From Caldovatus sediminis (GTDB lineage Bacteria > Pseudomonadota > Alphaproteobacteria > Acetobacterales > Acetobacteraceae), in contig NZ_BMKS01000003.1 in assembly GCF_014644455.1 (NCBI RefSeq), forward strand, positions 399,930 to 463,929: a stretch of DNA of 64,000 bases. The letters are read 5' to 3'. Shown here one piece after another: positions 45,679-54,840 of the stretch. Every line of letters starts with the position of its first letter. The first letter of the stretch is position 1. The position numbers and the translations under genes were made by a program. Under the pieces are notes generated by a model. It saw only the letters and a program-made list of their open reading frames with translations. It was not told the DNA's origin and did not search any database.

Positions 45679-46212
45679 GTGAGCGGCGCGGGGGCCGCCG
45701 GTGCCGTCGTTCGGGTCATCGGGCTCGATCCCGGGCTGCGCCATACCGGCTGGGGGGTGATCGAGGCGGCGGGGAACCGGCTGCGCCATCTCGGCGACGG
45801 GGTGGTGTCCACCGACGACAGGCTGCCGCTGGCGGAGCGGCTGATGCAGCTCCATCGCGGCCTGACCGCGCTGCTCGAGGAGTGGCGGCCGGACGAGGCG
45901 GCGGTCGAGGAGACCTACGTGAACCGCAACCCCGGATCGGCGCTCAAGCTCGGCCAGGCGCGCGGCGTGGTGATGCTGGCGCCGGCGCTGGTCGGCATCC
46001 CGGTGCGCGAGTACGGCGCGATGCTGGTGAAGCAGAGCGTGGTCGGCACCGGCGCCGCGACCAAGGAGCAGGTGCAGATGATGGTGCGGCGGCTGCTGCC
46101 GAACGCGCGGCTGTCGCGCGCCGACGCGGCGGACGCGCTCGCCGTCTCGATCTGCCACGCGCACCACCGGGCAACGCGCCTCGCCTGGGCGAAGGGCCTC
46201 GTCCGGGCATGA
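45679..46212 (+). CDS. ruvC: Holliday junction endonuclease RuvC
   Basis: 177-aa resolvase that nicks Holliday junctions symmetrically with RuvAB. RVIGLDPGLRHTGWGVIEA holds the first catalytic Asp, and AAVEETYVNRNPGSALKLGQ holds the Glu. YGAMLVKQSVVGTGAATKEQ is the DNA-contact region, and LSRADAADALAVSICH holds the last two Asp residues. GTG 45679 lies 15 bases after yebC; a later GTG at 45700 is possible. The stop overlaps the ruvA ATG (ATGA). Confidence 0.95.
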   Translation: MSGAGAAGAVVRVIGLDPGLRHTGWGVIEAAGNRLRHLGDGVVSTDDRLPLAERLMQLHRGLTALLEEWRPDEAAVEETYVNRNPGSALKLGQARGVVMLAPALVGIPVREYGAMLVKQSVVGTGAATKEQVQMMVRRLLPNARLSRADAADALAVSICHAHHRATRLAWAKGLVRA

Positions 46213-46835
46213 TCGGCAAGCTCACGGGGAAGCTCGACGGCGTGGTCGAGGGGGGATGCATCCTCGACGTGGGCGGGGTGGGGTACCTGGTGTCCTGCTC
46301 GCAGAAGACGCTGGGGCGGCTGCAGTCGGCGAACGGGACCGTGCAGGTGCTGGTCGAGACGCATGTGCGGCAGGACGCCATCGTCCTCTACGGCTTCGCC
46401 ACCGAGGAGGAGCGCGAGGCGTTCCGCAACCTCATCGAGGTGAAGACGGTCGGGCCGCAGAAGGCCCTCATCGTGCTCTCCGGCCTCGGCGTGCCGGACC
46501 TCGCGCGCGCCATCGCGGCGAAGGACCGCAAGCGGATCGGCGACATCAAGGGGATCGGGGCGACCACGGCGAACCGCATCGTGGACGAGCCCGCGATGCA
46601 GAAATGGGCCACCGGCCGGATGCGGCCGGACGACGGGCAGGGCGCCGTCGCCGTGCCGGGCGACGGCGGGCCGGGCGCCGGGGTGGCCGCCGACGCCGTC
46701 TCGGCGCTGCTCAACCTCGGCTGGAAGCGGCCGGAGGCGGCGGCGGCGGTGGCGCGGGTGGTCGGGCGGCTCGGTGACGACGCGCCGCTCGCCAGCGTGA
46801 TCCGCGACAGCCTGAAGGAGCTGTCGAGCCGATGA
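46209..46835 (+). CDS. ruvA: Holliday junction branch migration protein RuvA
   Basis: 208 aa. Domain I OB fold is [20 protein letters not shown], with [12 protein letters not shown]. Domain II has helix-hairpin-helix motifs around [20 protein letters not shown] and [18 protein letters not shown]. The C-terminal domain III that binds RuvB is [21 protein letters not shown] Gly/Pro-rich linker joins the last two. RuvA tetramers clamp the junction and load RuvB. It overlaps ruvC and ruvB by four bases each. Confidence 0.95.
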   Translation: MIGKLTGKLDGVVEGGCILDVGGVGYLVSCSQKTLGRLQSANGTVQVLVETHVRQDAIVLYGFATEEEREAFRNLIEVKTVGPQKALIVLSGLGVPDLARAIAAKDRKRIGDIKGIGATTANRIVDEPAMQKWATGRMRPDDGQGAVAVPGDGGPGAGVAADAVSALLNLGWKRPEAAAAVARVVGRLGDDAPLASVIRDSLKELSSR

Positions 46836-47893
46836 GCGAACGCGATCCCGAGGCGCGCGTGACCAGCGGCGAGAGGCTGGAGGAGGACCAGGGCGAGGGG
46901 GCGCTGCGGCCGCAGAGCCTCGACGACTTCATCGGGCAGCGGGCGCTGCGCGAGAACCTCAAGGTGTTCATCGAGGCGGCGAAGGCGCGCGGCGAGGCGA
47001 TGGACCACGCGCTGTTCTCGGGGCCGCCGGGGCTCGGCAAGACGACGCTGGCGCAGATCGTGGCGAGGGAGCTGGGGGTGGGGTTCCGCGCAACGAGCGG
47101 GCCGATCCTGCAGCGGGCGGGGGATCTCGCGGCGATCCTGACCAACCTGCAGCCGCGCGACGTGCTGTTCATCGACGAGATCCACCGCCTGATGCCGGCG
47201 ATCGAGGAGACCCTCTACCCGGCGATGGAGGACTTCAAGCTCGACCTCATCATCGGCGAGGGGCCGGCGGCGCGGACGGTGCGCATCGACCTGCCGCCCT
47301 TCACGCTGATCGGGGCGACGACGCGCTCGGGGCTCCTGACGCAGCCGCTGCGCGACCGGTTCGGCATCCCGCTCCGGCTGCAGTTCTACGCGGTGGAGGA
47401 GCTCTACGCGATCGTCCGGCGCGGGGCGCAGAAGCTCGGCTTCGCGCTTTCCGAGGACGGGGCGATGGAGATCGCGCGGCGCTCGCGCGGGACGCCGCGG
47501 GTGGCGGGGCGGCTGCTGCGGCGGGTGCGGGACTTCGCGCTGGTGGCGGGAGTGGCGGCGGACCGGGCGCTGGCGGATTCGGCGCTGCTGCGGATGGAGG
47601 TGGACCACCTCGGGCTCGACGCGCTGGACCGGCGCTACCTGCGGCGCATCGCCGAGCACCACGGCGGCGGACCGGTCGGGGTGGAGACGCTCGCGGCCTC
47701 GCTCGCGGAGAGCCGGGACACGCTGGAGGAGGTGGTGGAGCCCTACCTGATCCAGGAGGGGCTCGTGCTGCGCACGCCGCGGGGGCGGGTGCTCGGGGAG
47801 CCGGGGTGGCGGCACCTCGGGTTGACGCCGCCGGCGGGGGCGACGGCGGTGCAGATGGATCTGCTGGCGACACCCGACGCAGCGGGGAAGTAG
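46832..47893 (+). CDS. ruvB: Holliday junction ATP-dependent helicase RuvB
   Basis: 353-aa AAA+ motor. [20 protein letters not shown] is the N-terminal family block. Walker A is [12 protein letters not shown], Walker B is VLFIDEIHR, sensor 1 is LIGATTRSG, the Arg finger region is [14 protein letters not shown], and the winged helix follows [20 protein letters not shown]. It is the last gene of the yebC-ruvCAB operon. The start overlaps the ruvA stop (ATGA). Confidence 0.97.
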   Translation: MSERDPEARVTSGERLEEDQGEGALRPQSLDDFIGQRALRENLKVFIEAAKARGEAMDHALFSGPPGLGKTTLAQIVARELGVGFRATSGPILQRAGDLAAILTNLQPRDVLFIDEIHRLMPAIEETLYPAMEDFKLDLIIGEGPAARTVRIDLPPFTLIGATTRSGLLTQPLRDRFGIPLRLQFYAVEELYAIVRRGAQKLGFALSEDGAMEIARRSRGTPRVAGRLLRRVRDFALVAGVAADRALADSALLRMEVDHLGLDALDRRYLRRIAEHHGGGPVGVETLAASLAESRDTLEEVVEPYLIQEGLVLRTPRGRVLGEPGWRHLGLTPPAGATAVQMDLLATPDAAGK

Positions 47894-48004
47894 GCGGCGC
47901 CGAGGGCGCCGCGGCGAGCGGGACGACGCGAAAGGGACGGGGTCATCGGCAACCGTTGATTGGTCTGACGCGCGATGCCCGCGCCGCCGCCGCGCCACTC
48001 TGAG

Positions 48005-48053
48005 GAGATTGAAATCAAAAGTAGAAAATTTAACGGTAAAATTTTCGCTACAG
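48005..48053 (+). promoter_or_regulatory. AT-rich island with imperfect palindrome upstream of the VCBS protein gene
   Basis: An abrupt AT-rich patch follows about 110 bases after ruvB. GTAGAAAATTT (48021) and AAATTTTCGCTAC (ends 48051) are inverted arms with a CG bulge. TTGAAA (48010) could be a -35 element. It lies about 120 bases upstream of the VCBS gene start and is the most AT-rich stretch in the window. The remainder of the gap 47894-48173 shows no gene. Confidence 0.45.
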
Positions 48054-48173
48054 TTCGCGCGCTTCTCCAAACACGGAACGGTACGGTGCAAAAGCGTTTC
48101 GAGGCTCGGCCGCCTCGCGACGTGGCGACGGTGCCGCGGCAGCGGCGGGCGCGGCCAGCCAGGCGGAGGTTCC

Positions 48174-50852
48174 ATGGCGAACGCGACCAGGTTCAAGCTC
48201 AAGACGGTCCTGCAGACCCCGCAGGCGAGGGACGACGCGGTCACGCTGGCCGAGGACGGCAGCGGCGAGATCCTGGTCAGCGACCTGCTGGCCAACGATC
48301 TCGGCGGCAACGCCAAGACCTTCTACGGGCTGAGCGACGGCAGCGATCCGCGGACGCAGCTTTTCACGCTCGTCACGGCCAACGGCGCTCTCGTCACCTA
48401 CGATGCCAGCGACGGCACCATCAGCTACGATCCCGCGGGCAGCGCGCTGGCCGACGCGGTGCAGGCGCTCGGCGAGGGCGAGGTGTGGGAGAACGCCGAC
48501 TGGTTCGACTACACCATCCGCATGGCCGACGGCGTGCTCAGCACGGCGCGGGTCTGGATCAGCTTCTCCGGCGCCAACGACGCGCCGGAGGTGCTGGTGC
48601 GCGCCGGCGATGCGGACGCGCTGGCGCTGACCGAGGGGGACAACGGCCTCAGCGGCAGCGGGACGCTGACGGTGCGCGACCTCGACAAGAGCGACAGCGT
48701 CGCGGTGGAGGTGAGCGGGCTGGCGGTGAGCGGCTTCGCCGGCGGGCTCGACACGGACGATCTGCGCGGCTTCTTCTCCGTCGCGCCGGCGACGGTGCTG
48801 ACCGATGCCTCGGCGCAGGAGGAGACGGTCGCCTGGAGCTTCGACTCGGGGACGGAGGCGTTCGACTTCCTCGGCGTCGGCGAGACGCTGACGCTCGCCT
48901 ACACGGTGCGGGGCACCGACGAGCACGGCGCGACCGGGGAGCACACGGTCACGGTGACGATCGCCGGCAGCAACGACCCGGTGGTGCTGGAGGCGGGGGC
49001 GACGACGGCGACGGGGGCGGTGACCGAGGACGCGGCGGCGACGCTGACCGCCTCGGGCAGCATCGCCTTCGCCGACAAGGACTGGCACGACACGCACACG
49101 GCGGGCGTCGCGGGGACGGGCAACCTCGGCACGCTCACCCTCGGCACCCTGACCGAGCCCGACCAGGGCACGGGCGGCGCGGTCGGCTGGAGCTACGCGG
49201 TGGACAACGCGCTGGTGCAGTACCTCGCCGCCGGCGAGACCCGCACCGAGAGCTTCACCGTCACCATCGCCGACGGGCACGGCAGCACGCTGCAAGTGCC
49301 GGTCAGCATCACCATCGCCGGCGTCAACGACGCGCCGGAGCTGAGCGCGACCGTCGCCGCCGCCACGGTGGGCGAGGACGACTCGCCGCTCGCGGCCGCG
49401 GGCAGCCTGGTGGTGAAGGACCCGGACACCAGCGACACGGTGGACCTCGCGGTGAGCGGCGTCGCGGCGACGAGCACGCTCGCGCTCGCCGGCGGCGACA
49501 CGCTCGGCGGCCTGCTCGCGGCCAAGGGGCTCGACGCGGCGGGGCTCAAGGCGCTGTTCACCCTGGCGCAGACGAGCGGCATCGCGGCGGACGGCCCGGC
49601 CGGCTCGACGGTCGGCTGGAGCTTCGACGGCAGCGGGAAGTTCGACTTCCTCAACGCCGGCACGACCCTGACCCTGACCTACACGGTCGAGGCGACCGAC
49701 CGGCTGGCGGGCGGCGGCGAGGCGGGCGGGTCGGACACCGCGACGATCACCATCACCATCGAGGGCGCCAACGACGCGGCGGTGATCGGCGGCACCACGA
49801 CCGGCGCGGTGACCGAGGACAGCAACGTCGACGGCGACGGCTACCTGGTGGCGAGCGGCACCCTGACGGTGAGCGACGCCGACTACAACGAGGCCTTCTT
49901 CCAGGCGGTGAGCAACGCGTCGGGCACCTACGGCCAGTTCAGCATAACGGCGGACGGGCAGTGGACCTACCGCGTCGCCAACGCCGCCGTGCAGGGGCTG
50001 AACAGCGGGCAGACGGCGAGCGACAGCTTCACCTTCCACTCCGCCGACGGCACCGCGCAGGCCGTCACCATCACCATCCACGGCGCGGACGAGCCGGTCA
50101 GCAACACCGCGCCGACCGCCGGCAGCGACAAGATCATCCTCTCCACCGGCCTGACCGGCTCCGCCACCGCGAAGCTCCCCTTCGCGGTCTTCCTCGCCAA
50201 CGACAGCGACCTTGAGACGCCGAACGGCCTGACCCTCACCGGCGTCGGCGGCGCGACGGGCGGGATCGGCGTCACCCTCGACTCGGTCAACGGCACCGTC
50301 AACATCACCACGCCGGGCACGGCCGGCACCGCCAGCTTCCAGTACACGGTCCAGGATGCCGGGGGGGCGAGCGCGACCGGCACGGTGAGCGTGGTGATCC
50401 TCGCCACCTCCTCCGGCAACGAGAGCATCAGCCTCGCCGGCCAGGTTCCCTACCAGGCGTCGTGGATTGACGGGAACTCGGGCGCCGACACGCTCAGCGG
50501 CAGCGTCAGCCTGGCCGGCGGGCTGCAGAGCGACTGGCTGTTCGGCAGCGGCGGCAACGACCGGCTCGACGGCGGCCTCGGCAACGACCGGCTGACCGGC
50601 GGCAGCGGCAACGACGTCTTCGTCTTCGCTAGGGGTTACGGCACCGACGTCATCACCGACTTCAACCCCTTCAACGGTCCGAACATCGCCGATCAGCTCG
50701 ATCTCGACGTGGCGCTGGGCCAGCTCAGCATCAGCACCGGGCTGTTCGAGGGGGTGAACTCCACCTTCCTCACCTCGAGCGCCTGGGAGGCGGGCGATCA
50801 GCTGATCCTGAAGGGCTTCACCGCGACCCTGACCGCGGTCTCCATCATCTAG
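48174..50852 (+). CDS. VCBS/cadherin-like repeat protein with RTX calcium-binding C-terminus
   Basis: 892-aa acidic secreted protein. Residues 1-125 are a DUF-like Ig domain. Then about four tandem VCBS/cadherin-type repeats are marked by recurring blocks: ITIAGVNDAPEL, TITIEGANDAAVI, TVTIAGSNDPVVL, and TLTVSDADYNEAFF with YGQFSITADGQWTYRVANAA. The end has RTX nonapeptides GGNDRLDGGLGNDRLTGGSG then NDVFVFARGYGTDVITDF, followed by a hydrophobic C-terminus typical of type I secretion signals. No N-terminal signal peptide is seen. It probably acts as a surface adhesin or matrix protein. No exporter genes are nearby. GGAGG precedes ATG 48174. Confidence 0.92.
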   Translation: MANATRFKLKTVLQTPQARDDAVTLAEDGSGEILVSDLLANDLGGNAKTFYGLSDGSDPRTQLFTLVTANGALVTYDASDGTISYDPAGSALADAVQALGEGEVWENADWFDYTIRMADGVLSTARVWISFSGANDAPEVLVRAGDADALALTEGDNGLSGSGTLTVRDLDKSDSVAVEVSGLAVSGFAGGLDTDDLRGFFSVAPATVLTDASAQEETVAWSFDSGTEAFDFLGVGETLTLAYTVRGTDEHGATGEHTVTVTIAGSNDPVVLEAGATTATGAVTEDAAATLTASGSIAFADKDWHDTHTAGVAGTGNLGTLTLGTLTEPDQGTGGAVGWSYAVDNALVQYLAAGETRTESFTVTIADGHGSTLQVPVSITIAGVNDAPELSATVAAATVGEDDSPLAAAGSLVVKDPDTSDTVDLAVSGVAATSTLALAGGDTLGGLLAAKGLDAAGLKALFTLAQTSGIAADGPAGSTVGWSFDGSGKFDFLNAGTTLTLTYTVEATDRLAGGGEAGGSDTATITITIEGANDAAVIGGTTTGAVTEDSNVDGDGYLVASGTLTVSDADYNEAFFQAVSNASGTYGQFSITADGQWTYRVANAAVQGLNSGQTASDSFTFHSADGTAQAVTITIHGADEPVSNTAPTAGSDKIILSTGLTGSATAKLPFAVFLANDSDLETPNGLTLTGVGGATGGIGVTLDSVNGTVNITTPGTAGTASFQYTVQDAGGASATGTVSVVILATSSGNESISLAGQVPYQASWIDGNSGADTLSGSVSLAGGLQSDWLFGSGGNDRLDGGLGNDRLTGGSGNDVFVFARGYGTDVITDFNPFNGPNIADQLDLDVALGQLSISTGLFEGVNSTFLTSSAWEAGDQLILKGFTATLTAVSII

Positions 50853-51613
50853 GTCGTGTGGGCAAACCTGATCCACAGTCGGATGGAGACAAGGGTGACG
50901 AAACCGGGGAACTGTCGGCGGTCTGGTCGCAGCGCGTGGCGATGCGGCGGCTGTTCCTCAGGCGGTTGATGAGGCGCTCGGGGCGGCTGCGCAGCGCGAG
51001 GCGGGAGCGGCTGACGCTGTGCCGGAGGTGGCGGTTCCGCTCGGTCGGAATCTCCGGTACCGCGCTGCGCTCGCGCGGGTTCTGGCGGATCAGGATGCGG
51101 GGTCGCTGGCACGCGCCTGCATCAGCGCGTCATGGTTCGAGCAGTCGGCCTCCTGCGCGGAGCTCACGTGCAGGGTGATGGGCAGACCGAGACCGGCGCG
51201 CTGGCCAGGATATGGAGCTTGCTCGTGAGGCCATCGCGCGAAGTGCCCTGAACCCGCCGGCGGCGCAGTGGCGCGCCCCGGCGATAGTGCTGCCGATCCT
51301 CTGCAGCAGGTCGGCCTCGCCGCCGCCATCGGCCAAGGCCTCCTGCCTCACCTCCCACCGACCGGCGGCGGTCCAGCGCCGGAACTGGCGGAACACCAGC
51401 TTCCGGTTCCCAGGTTCGGCCGGCAGATCGCGCCACGGCGCGCCAGTGCCGCGCGATCCATAAGATGGCCTCCAGCACCCGCCGGAGGTCGCGGGCCGGC
51501 CTGCCGCCGAGCGGACTGGCCGACACCGCGAAGAGTTCGAAGAAGGACCACTCCTCGTCCGCCAGACGTCCACGGATCACGCAATCACGTCCGCAGCCGC
51601 TTGGGAATCTCAT
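50849..51613 (-). mobile_element. Decayed IS5-family transposase remnant
   Basis: Minus-strand pieces of an IS5-family DDE transposase occur in changing frames. They are RGRLADEEWSFFELFAV and PARDLRRVLEAILWIAR near 51580-51450; then, shifted, GAPWRDLPAEPGNRKLVFRQ and FRRWTAAGRWEV; and at the end ERNRHLRHSVSRSRLALRSR to GFVTLVSIRLWIRFAHTT before 50852. Several frameshifts and a central deletion remove the function. Its final stop codon (bases 50849-50851) overlaps the stop codon of the VCBS gene on the other strand. Terminal repeats were not identified. Confidence 0.8.
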
Positions 51614-51668
51614 CTGCCGGTCCGTCCAGGCGGCGCCCTGCAGACGGTCGCCTTCCGGCGGACCATCG

Positions 51669-51905
51669 TCACAACGGCTTCTGCGCCCGCTCCAGCAGCC
51701 GCGCGAAGAACCCCGGCTTCTTCGCCGGCTTCACCGCCTCCGCCCTCGTGGCGGCCGCGATCTCCTCCCGCGTCCGCTTCTCCTTCTCGGCGAGCCACTT
51801 CTCGAGGCTCATCCCCGCCTTCGCCGCCCGGCGCGCCTCGTAGGCGCGCTGGCCCTCGCTCATCCGCCGCGGATCGGTCCCGCCGCCGTTCTTGCCGCCC
51901 ATCAT
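51669..51905 (-). CDS. Small hypothetical protein, Lys/Arg/Glu-rich
   Basis: 78-aa basic/acidic protein: RRMSEGQRAYEARRAAKAGM, SLEKWLAEKEKRTREEIAAA and a C-terminus PGFFARLLERAQKPL. It is predicted helical with no membrane segment. The EARRAAKAGMSLEKWLAEKE-type block recurs in small conserved alphaproteobacterial proteins of unknown function. ATG 51905 (or the adjacent 51902) is the natural start. It is divergent from the DUF1491 gene by 109 bases. Confidence 0.7.
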   Translation of the reverse strand: MMGGKNGGGTDPRRMSEGQRAYEARRAAKAGMSLEKWLAEKEKRTREEIAAATRAEAVKPAKKPGFFARLLERAQKPL

Positions 51906-52014
51906 CGCCCGGCCCCCAGGAATCGCGCGCTGTGTGACGCCCCGGCAGCCGCTCCGCAAGAGCGCCGCGCGGCCCGGCTTGCGCTCCGGCGCGCAGCCGC
52001 CACCATGCGCCCTC

Positions 52015-52347
52015 ATGGACGCACGCGTGAAAGCCGGCATCTGGGTCTCGATGGCGCTGCGCCTGTCCGACATGGCCGGGCGCTCCGCCGCCGTGCTGCG
52101 CAAGGGCGACCCCGACAGCGGCGGCGTCCTCTGCGTCCTCCGCGGCCGCGAGGGCCTCGTCGTCCTCAGCCAGATCCGCGACGCCGAGGGCCGGCCCGCC
52201 TGGCTCCGCGCCACCGGCAACGGCCCCGTGGACCAGGCCGCCGCCGACGCCTACGTCGAGCGCCAGGTCAGGCGCGACCCCGACCTCTGGGTCCTCGAAT
52301 TCGACGCCCCCGACCTCAAGCCCCCCTTCGAGGGTCGCCTCCTCTAG
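52015..52347 (+). CDS. DUF1491 family protein
   Basis: 110-aa protein matching the DUF1491 pattern: RVKAGIWVSMALRLSDMAGR, SAAVLRKGDPDSGGVLCVL, DAYVERQVRRDPDLWVLEFD, and a short C-terminus with PFEGRLL. This is a small family largely limited to alphaproteobacteria with no known function; its alpha/beta fold is cytosolic. ATG 52015 is the only start that includes the full conserved N-terminus. It is convergent with the exporter gene, 23 bases apart. Confidence 0.85.
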   Translation: MDARVKAGIWVSMALRLSDMAGRSAAVLRKGDPDSGGVLCVLRGREGLVVLSQIRDAEGRPAWLRATGNGPVDQAAADAYVERQVRRDPDLWVLEFDAPDLKPPFEGRLL

Positions 52348-52370
52348 GCGCGCTTCCCTCCCCGGTCGCC

Positions 52371-52691
52371 TCAGGACGGCGTCACGAGCTTGAGGCCGAC
52401 GATGCCCGCGACGATCAGGCCGATGCAGGCCAGCCGCGCCGCGCTCGCCGCCTCCCCGAACAGCGCGATGCCGAGGACGGCCGTCCCGAGCGTTCCGATG
52501 CCGGTCCACACCGCGTAGGCGGTCCCCAGCGGCAGCGCCTTCAGCGCGAGGCCCAGCAGGCCGACGCTGCCCGCCATGCAGGCCAGGGTGAACACGGTCG
52601 GGATCGGGCGCGTGAACCCGACCGTCCATTTCAGCCCGACCGCCCAGCCGATCTCCAGCAGTCCCGCGAGAACCAGAACGACCCAGGCCAT
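52371..52691 (-). CDS. gdx: SMR-family guanidinium exporter Gdx (SugE type)
   Basis: 106-aa four-helix small multidrug resistance protein. TM1 is [19 protein letters not shown] with the essential Glu in LLEIGWA, as in the SugE/Gdx branch. [19 protein letters not shown] is the SMR signature helix. By family knowledge Gdx is an antiparallel dimer swapping guanidinium for protons. A tandem-hairpin guanidine-II riboswitch immediately upstream supports guanidinium rather than quaternary ammonium as substrate. Start ATG 52691 has GCGGAGG about six bases upstream. Confidence 0.93.
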   Translation of the reverse strand: MAWVVLVLAGLLEIGWAVGLKWTVGFTRPIPTVFTLACMAGSVGLLGLALKALPLGTAYAVWTGIGTLGTAVLGIALFGEAASAARLACIGLIVAGIVGLKLVTPS

Positions 52692-52713
52692 CACAGACCT
52701 CCGCAAGGTCCAT

Positions 52714-52763
52714 GGCAGGGCCGTCCCCACCGATGTCGCCGAAACGAGCGAGGCCGTCCTCGC
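52714..52763 (-). promoter_or_regulatory. Guanidine-II (mini-ykkC) riboswitch
   Basis: On the minus strand two hairpins each carry an ACGG tetraloop. P1 is GCGAGG-ACGG-CCTCGC (52763 to 52748), a perfect 6-bp stem. P2 is GGTGGGG-ACGG-CCCTGCC (52731 to 52714), 7 bp with two wobble pairs. They are 16 bases apart, and P2 ends 22 bases before the gdx start. Between P2 and the start, GACCT-TGCGG-AGGTC can form a hairpin that covers the Shine-Dalgarno. Tandem ACGR loops before an SMR gene are the defining pattern of the class. Confidence 0.85.
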
Positions 52764-52856
52764 CCCACCGCGCAGGTAGGCTCGGCGGACGCCACCGCAA
52801 GGCGGCGGCGTCGCGGCGGCTCATCCCCTGGCCGTCGACGCCGGCAGCGCCCGGCC

Positions 52857-54296
52857 TCACCGTCGCCGCGGCGACGGGCGCCCGGCCTCCGCCGCGACCA
52901 CCGCCTGGCCCCGCCCCGGCCACACCCCCGGCCGCACCGACGCCGCGATCACCAGCCCGTACGCCGTGATCCCGAGCGCCACGCCGAGGAAGTGCCCCTC
53001 CAGCCCCATCCCTGCCCCGTAGGCCAGCGCCCACCCTCCGCCCACCGCCAGCGCCAGCCGCGACAGGCCGGCCACTGCCAGCCACCGCACCCGCGCCGCC
53101 CCGAGCGAGGCAAAATACAGCGCCATCCCCATCCCGAACCCGCCGTAGGCCGGCCCGATAACCGCGAGCGCCCGCGTCGCCACCTCCACCACGGCCGGGT
53201 CGCTCGTGAAGAACCCCGCGAAACCCCGCGGCATCGCCCCCACCGCGACCCCCACCGCCCCCGCCACCGCCAGCGCCACCAGTCCGCCCGTCCAGGCGAT
53301 CCGCCGCGCCGTCGCCCAGTCCCCCGCCCCGACCGCGCCCCCCACCAGCGCCGTCAGCGCCGAACCGATCCCGAAGGCAAGCGGGATCATCAGGAACTCC
53401 AGCCGCGCCGCGATCCCGTAGGCCGCCACCGCCGCCGCCCCGTGCACCGCCACCTGCGCCGTCACCAGCACCGTCGTCAGGTTCGCCACCGCCGCCAGCA
53501 TCGAGGCCACCAGACCGACCGCCAGGATCCGCCGGAACAACGCCGCCCGCGGCCGCACGCGCAGTGATGGCACGAAGCCCGCCCCGCCGCGCAGCACCAC
53601 CACCGCCATCACCGCCGACGCCGCCCAGAACAGCGCCGCGAACGCCGCCCCCGCCCCCGCGAGCCCCATCCCGAGCGGCTCCATCAGCACCCAGGAGAGC
53701 GGCGGCAGCGCCACCCACACCACTCCCAGCACCCGCGCCGCCAGCGCATGCCGCCCCCCGCCGCGCAACACCGAGGCCAGCGTGTTCGCCACCCACGCCG
53801 GCACCGCCCCCGTCGCGAACAGCCAGACGACATAGGCCGCCCCCGCCTCGGCCGCCTCCGCCCCGGCCACGGCGCCGAGCACCGCCCGCGGGAACCCGCC
53901 GAGCGCCACCGCGAACACCATCCCTGCCCCGAGCGCGATCAGCAGCGCATGCAGCACCAGCGCCGAGGCCTCGTCCCGCCGCCCCGCCCCGAGCGAGCGC
54001 GCGATCGCCGACACCACGCCGCCGCCCATCGCGCCCACCGACATCTGCTGCATCAGCAGCGCGAAGGGCAGCGCCACCGCCCACCCCGCGAGCGCCGCCG
54101 TCCCCTGCCGCGCCGCGAGCCAGGTCTCCGCCACCTGCGCCGCCGCCTGCAGCGCCGCGTTCGCGCTCGTCGGCGCGGCCAGCGCCAGGATCCGGCGCAG
54201 GATCGCGCGCAGCGGCATCGGCGCCGGCGGCGCCTCGGCCGCGGCCGCCAGCGCCGCCCCGGCCCCCCCTGCCCCGCCGCCGTCAGCGGCCGTCAT
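52857..54296 (-). CDS. MATE family efflux transporter
   Basis: 479-aa polytopic inner-membrane antiporter with about 12 hydrophobic segments after a 40-residue Ala/Gly/Pro-rich start. ILALAAPTSANAALQAAAQV is the MATE N-terminal block. PFALLMQQMSVGAMGGGVVS and its second-half counterpart EFLMIPLAFGIGSALTALVG show the internal repeat of the family, as does GAGRRDEASALVL. MATE pumps export cationic compounds using Na+ or H+. ATG 54296 lies inside the end of the HxlR gene (14-base overlap), so regulator and pump are co-translated. Confidence 0.93.
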   Translation of the reverse strand: MTAADGGGAGGAGAALAAAAEAPPAPMPLRAILRRILALAAPTSANAALQAAAQVAETWLAARQGTAALAGWAVALPFALLMQQMSVGAMGGGVVSAIARSLGAGRRDEASALVLHALLIALGAGMVFAVALGGFPRAVLGAVAGAEAAEAGAAYVVWLFATGAVPAWVANTLASVLRGGGRHALAARVLGVVWVALPPLSWVLMEPLGMGLAGAGAAFAALFWAASAVMAVVVLRGGAGFVPSLRVRPRAALFRRILAVGLVASMLAAVANLTTVLVTAQVAVHGAAAVAAYGIAARLEFLMIPLAFGIGSALTALVGGAVGAGDWATARRIAWTGGLVALAVAGAVGVAVGAMPRGFAGFFTSDPAVVEVATRALAVIGPAYGGFGMGMALYFASLGAARVRWLAVAGLSRLALAVGGGWALAYGAGMGLEGHFLGVALGITAYGLVIAASVRPGVWPGRGQAVVAAEAGRPSPRRR

Positions 54297-54819
54297 CCTC
54301 CCCCTCCCCGATCCCGGCGGCGAGCAGGAAGCGGCGCCGCATCGCCGGCGAGGCCCCCGGCCCCGGCAGCACCCGAACATCCTCCGGCCCGAGCGGCGCC
54401 CCGTCGGCGCGGCGCGCCACCGGCGCCACCACCTCCGCCCCGCTCGCGCGCTCCACCAGCACCGCCGCCGGTCCCGCAGGGTCGGCCATCCACCGGTCGC
54501 TCCAGCGCTTGAGGGCGAGATAGGCCGGGAAGAAGTCGCGCCCCTTCTCCGTCAACCGGTACTCGTGCCGCCCCCGTCCCGCCGCTTCGCCCGCCGCCCC
54601 CGCGCCCAGCGGCACGCGCTCAAGCAGTCCGTGCTCCACCAGGCTGCGCAGCCGCGCGCTCAGGATGTTCGGCGCGACGCCGAGATGCCGCTCGAACTCC
54701 TCGAAGCGCCGCGCCCCGTAGAAGGCCTCGCGCAGCACGAGGATCGCCCATCGCTCGCCGAGCACGGCCATGGACCGGGCCACCGGGCAGCGCATGCGGG
54801 TGAAGTCGGTCCGGACCAC
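54283..54819 (-). CDS. HxlR family transcriptional regulator
   Basis: 178 aa. The N-terminus RCPVARSMAVLGERWAILVL has the conserved CPV(A)RSLxxxGxxW pattern, followed by the winged helix FEEFERHLGVAPNILSARLR, SLVEHGLLERVPL and HEYRLTEKGRDFFPAYLALK. The C-terminal extension is longer than in minimal HxlR proteins and could hold a ligand site. The start is GTG 54819. It is co-transcribed with the MATE pump and has two inverted repeats within 60 bases upstream, fitting autoregulation. The conserved Cys could sense oxidants, as in some family members. Confidence 0.92.
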   Translation of the reverse strand: MVRTDFTRMRCPVARSMAVLGERWAILVLREAFYGARRFEEFERHLGVAPNILSARLRSLVEHGLLERVPLGAGAAGEAAGRGRHEYRLTEKGRDFFPAYLALKRWSDRWMADPAGPAAVLVERASGAEVVAPVARRADGAPLGPEDVRVLPGPGASPAMRRRFLLAAGIGEGEDDGR

Positions 54820-54840
54820 GGCAGGCCCTCCGCCCCATGA

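Noticed and set aside
48174-50852. Tandem DNA repeats in the VCBS gene as a repeat region
   Set aside because: Repetition is at protein level (about 100-residue modules) with diverged DNA, so it is described within the gene.
48048-50876. A minus-strand open frame of about 940 codons opposite the VCBS gene
   Set aside because: Its repeats are merely the antisense of the VCBS repeats; it has no signal, domain or ribosome site.
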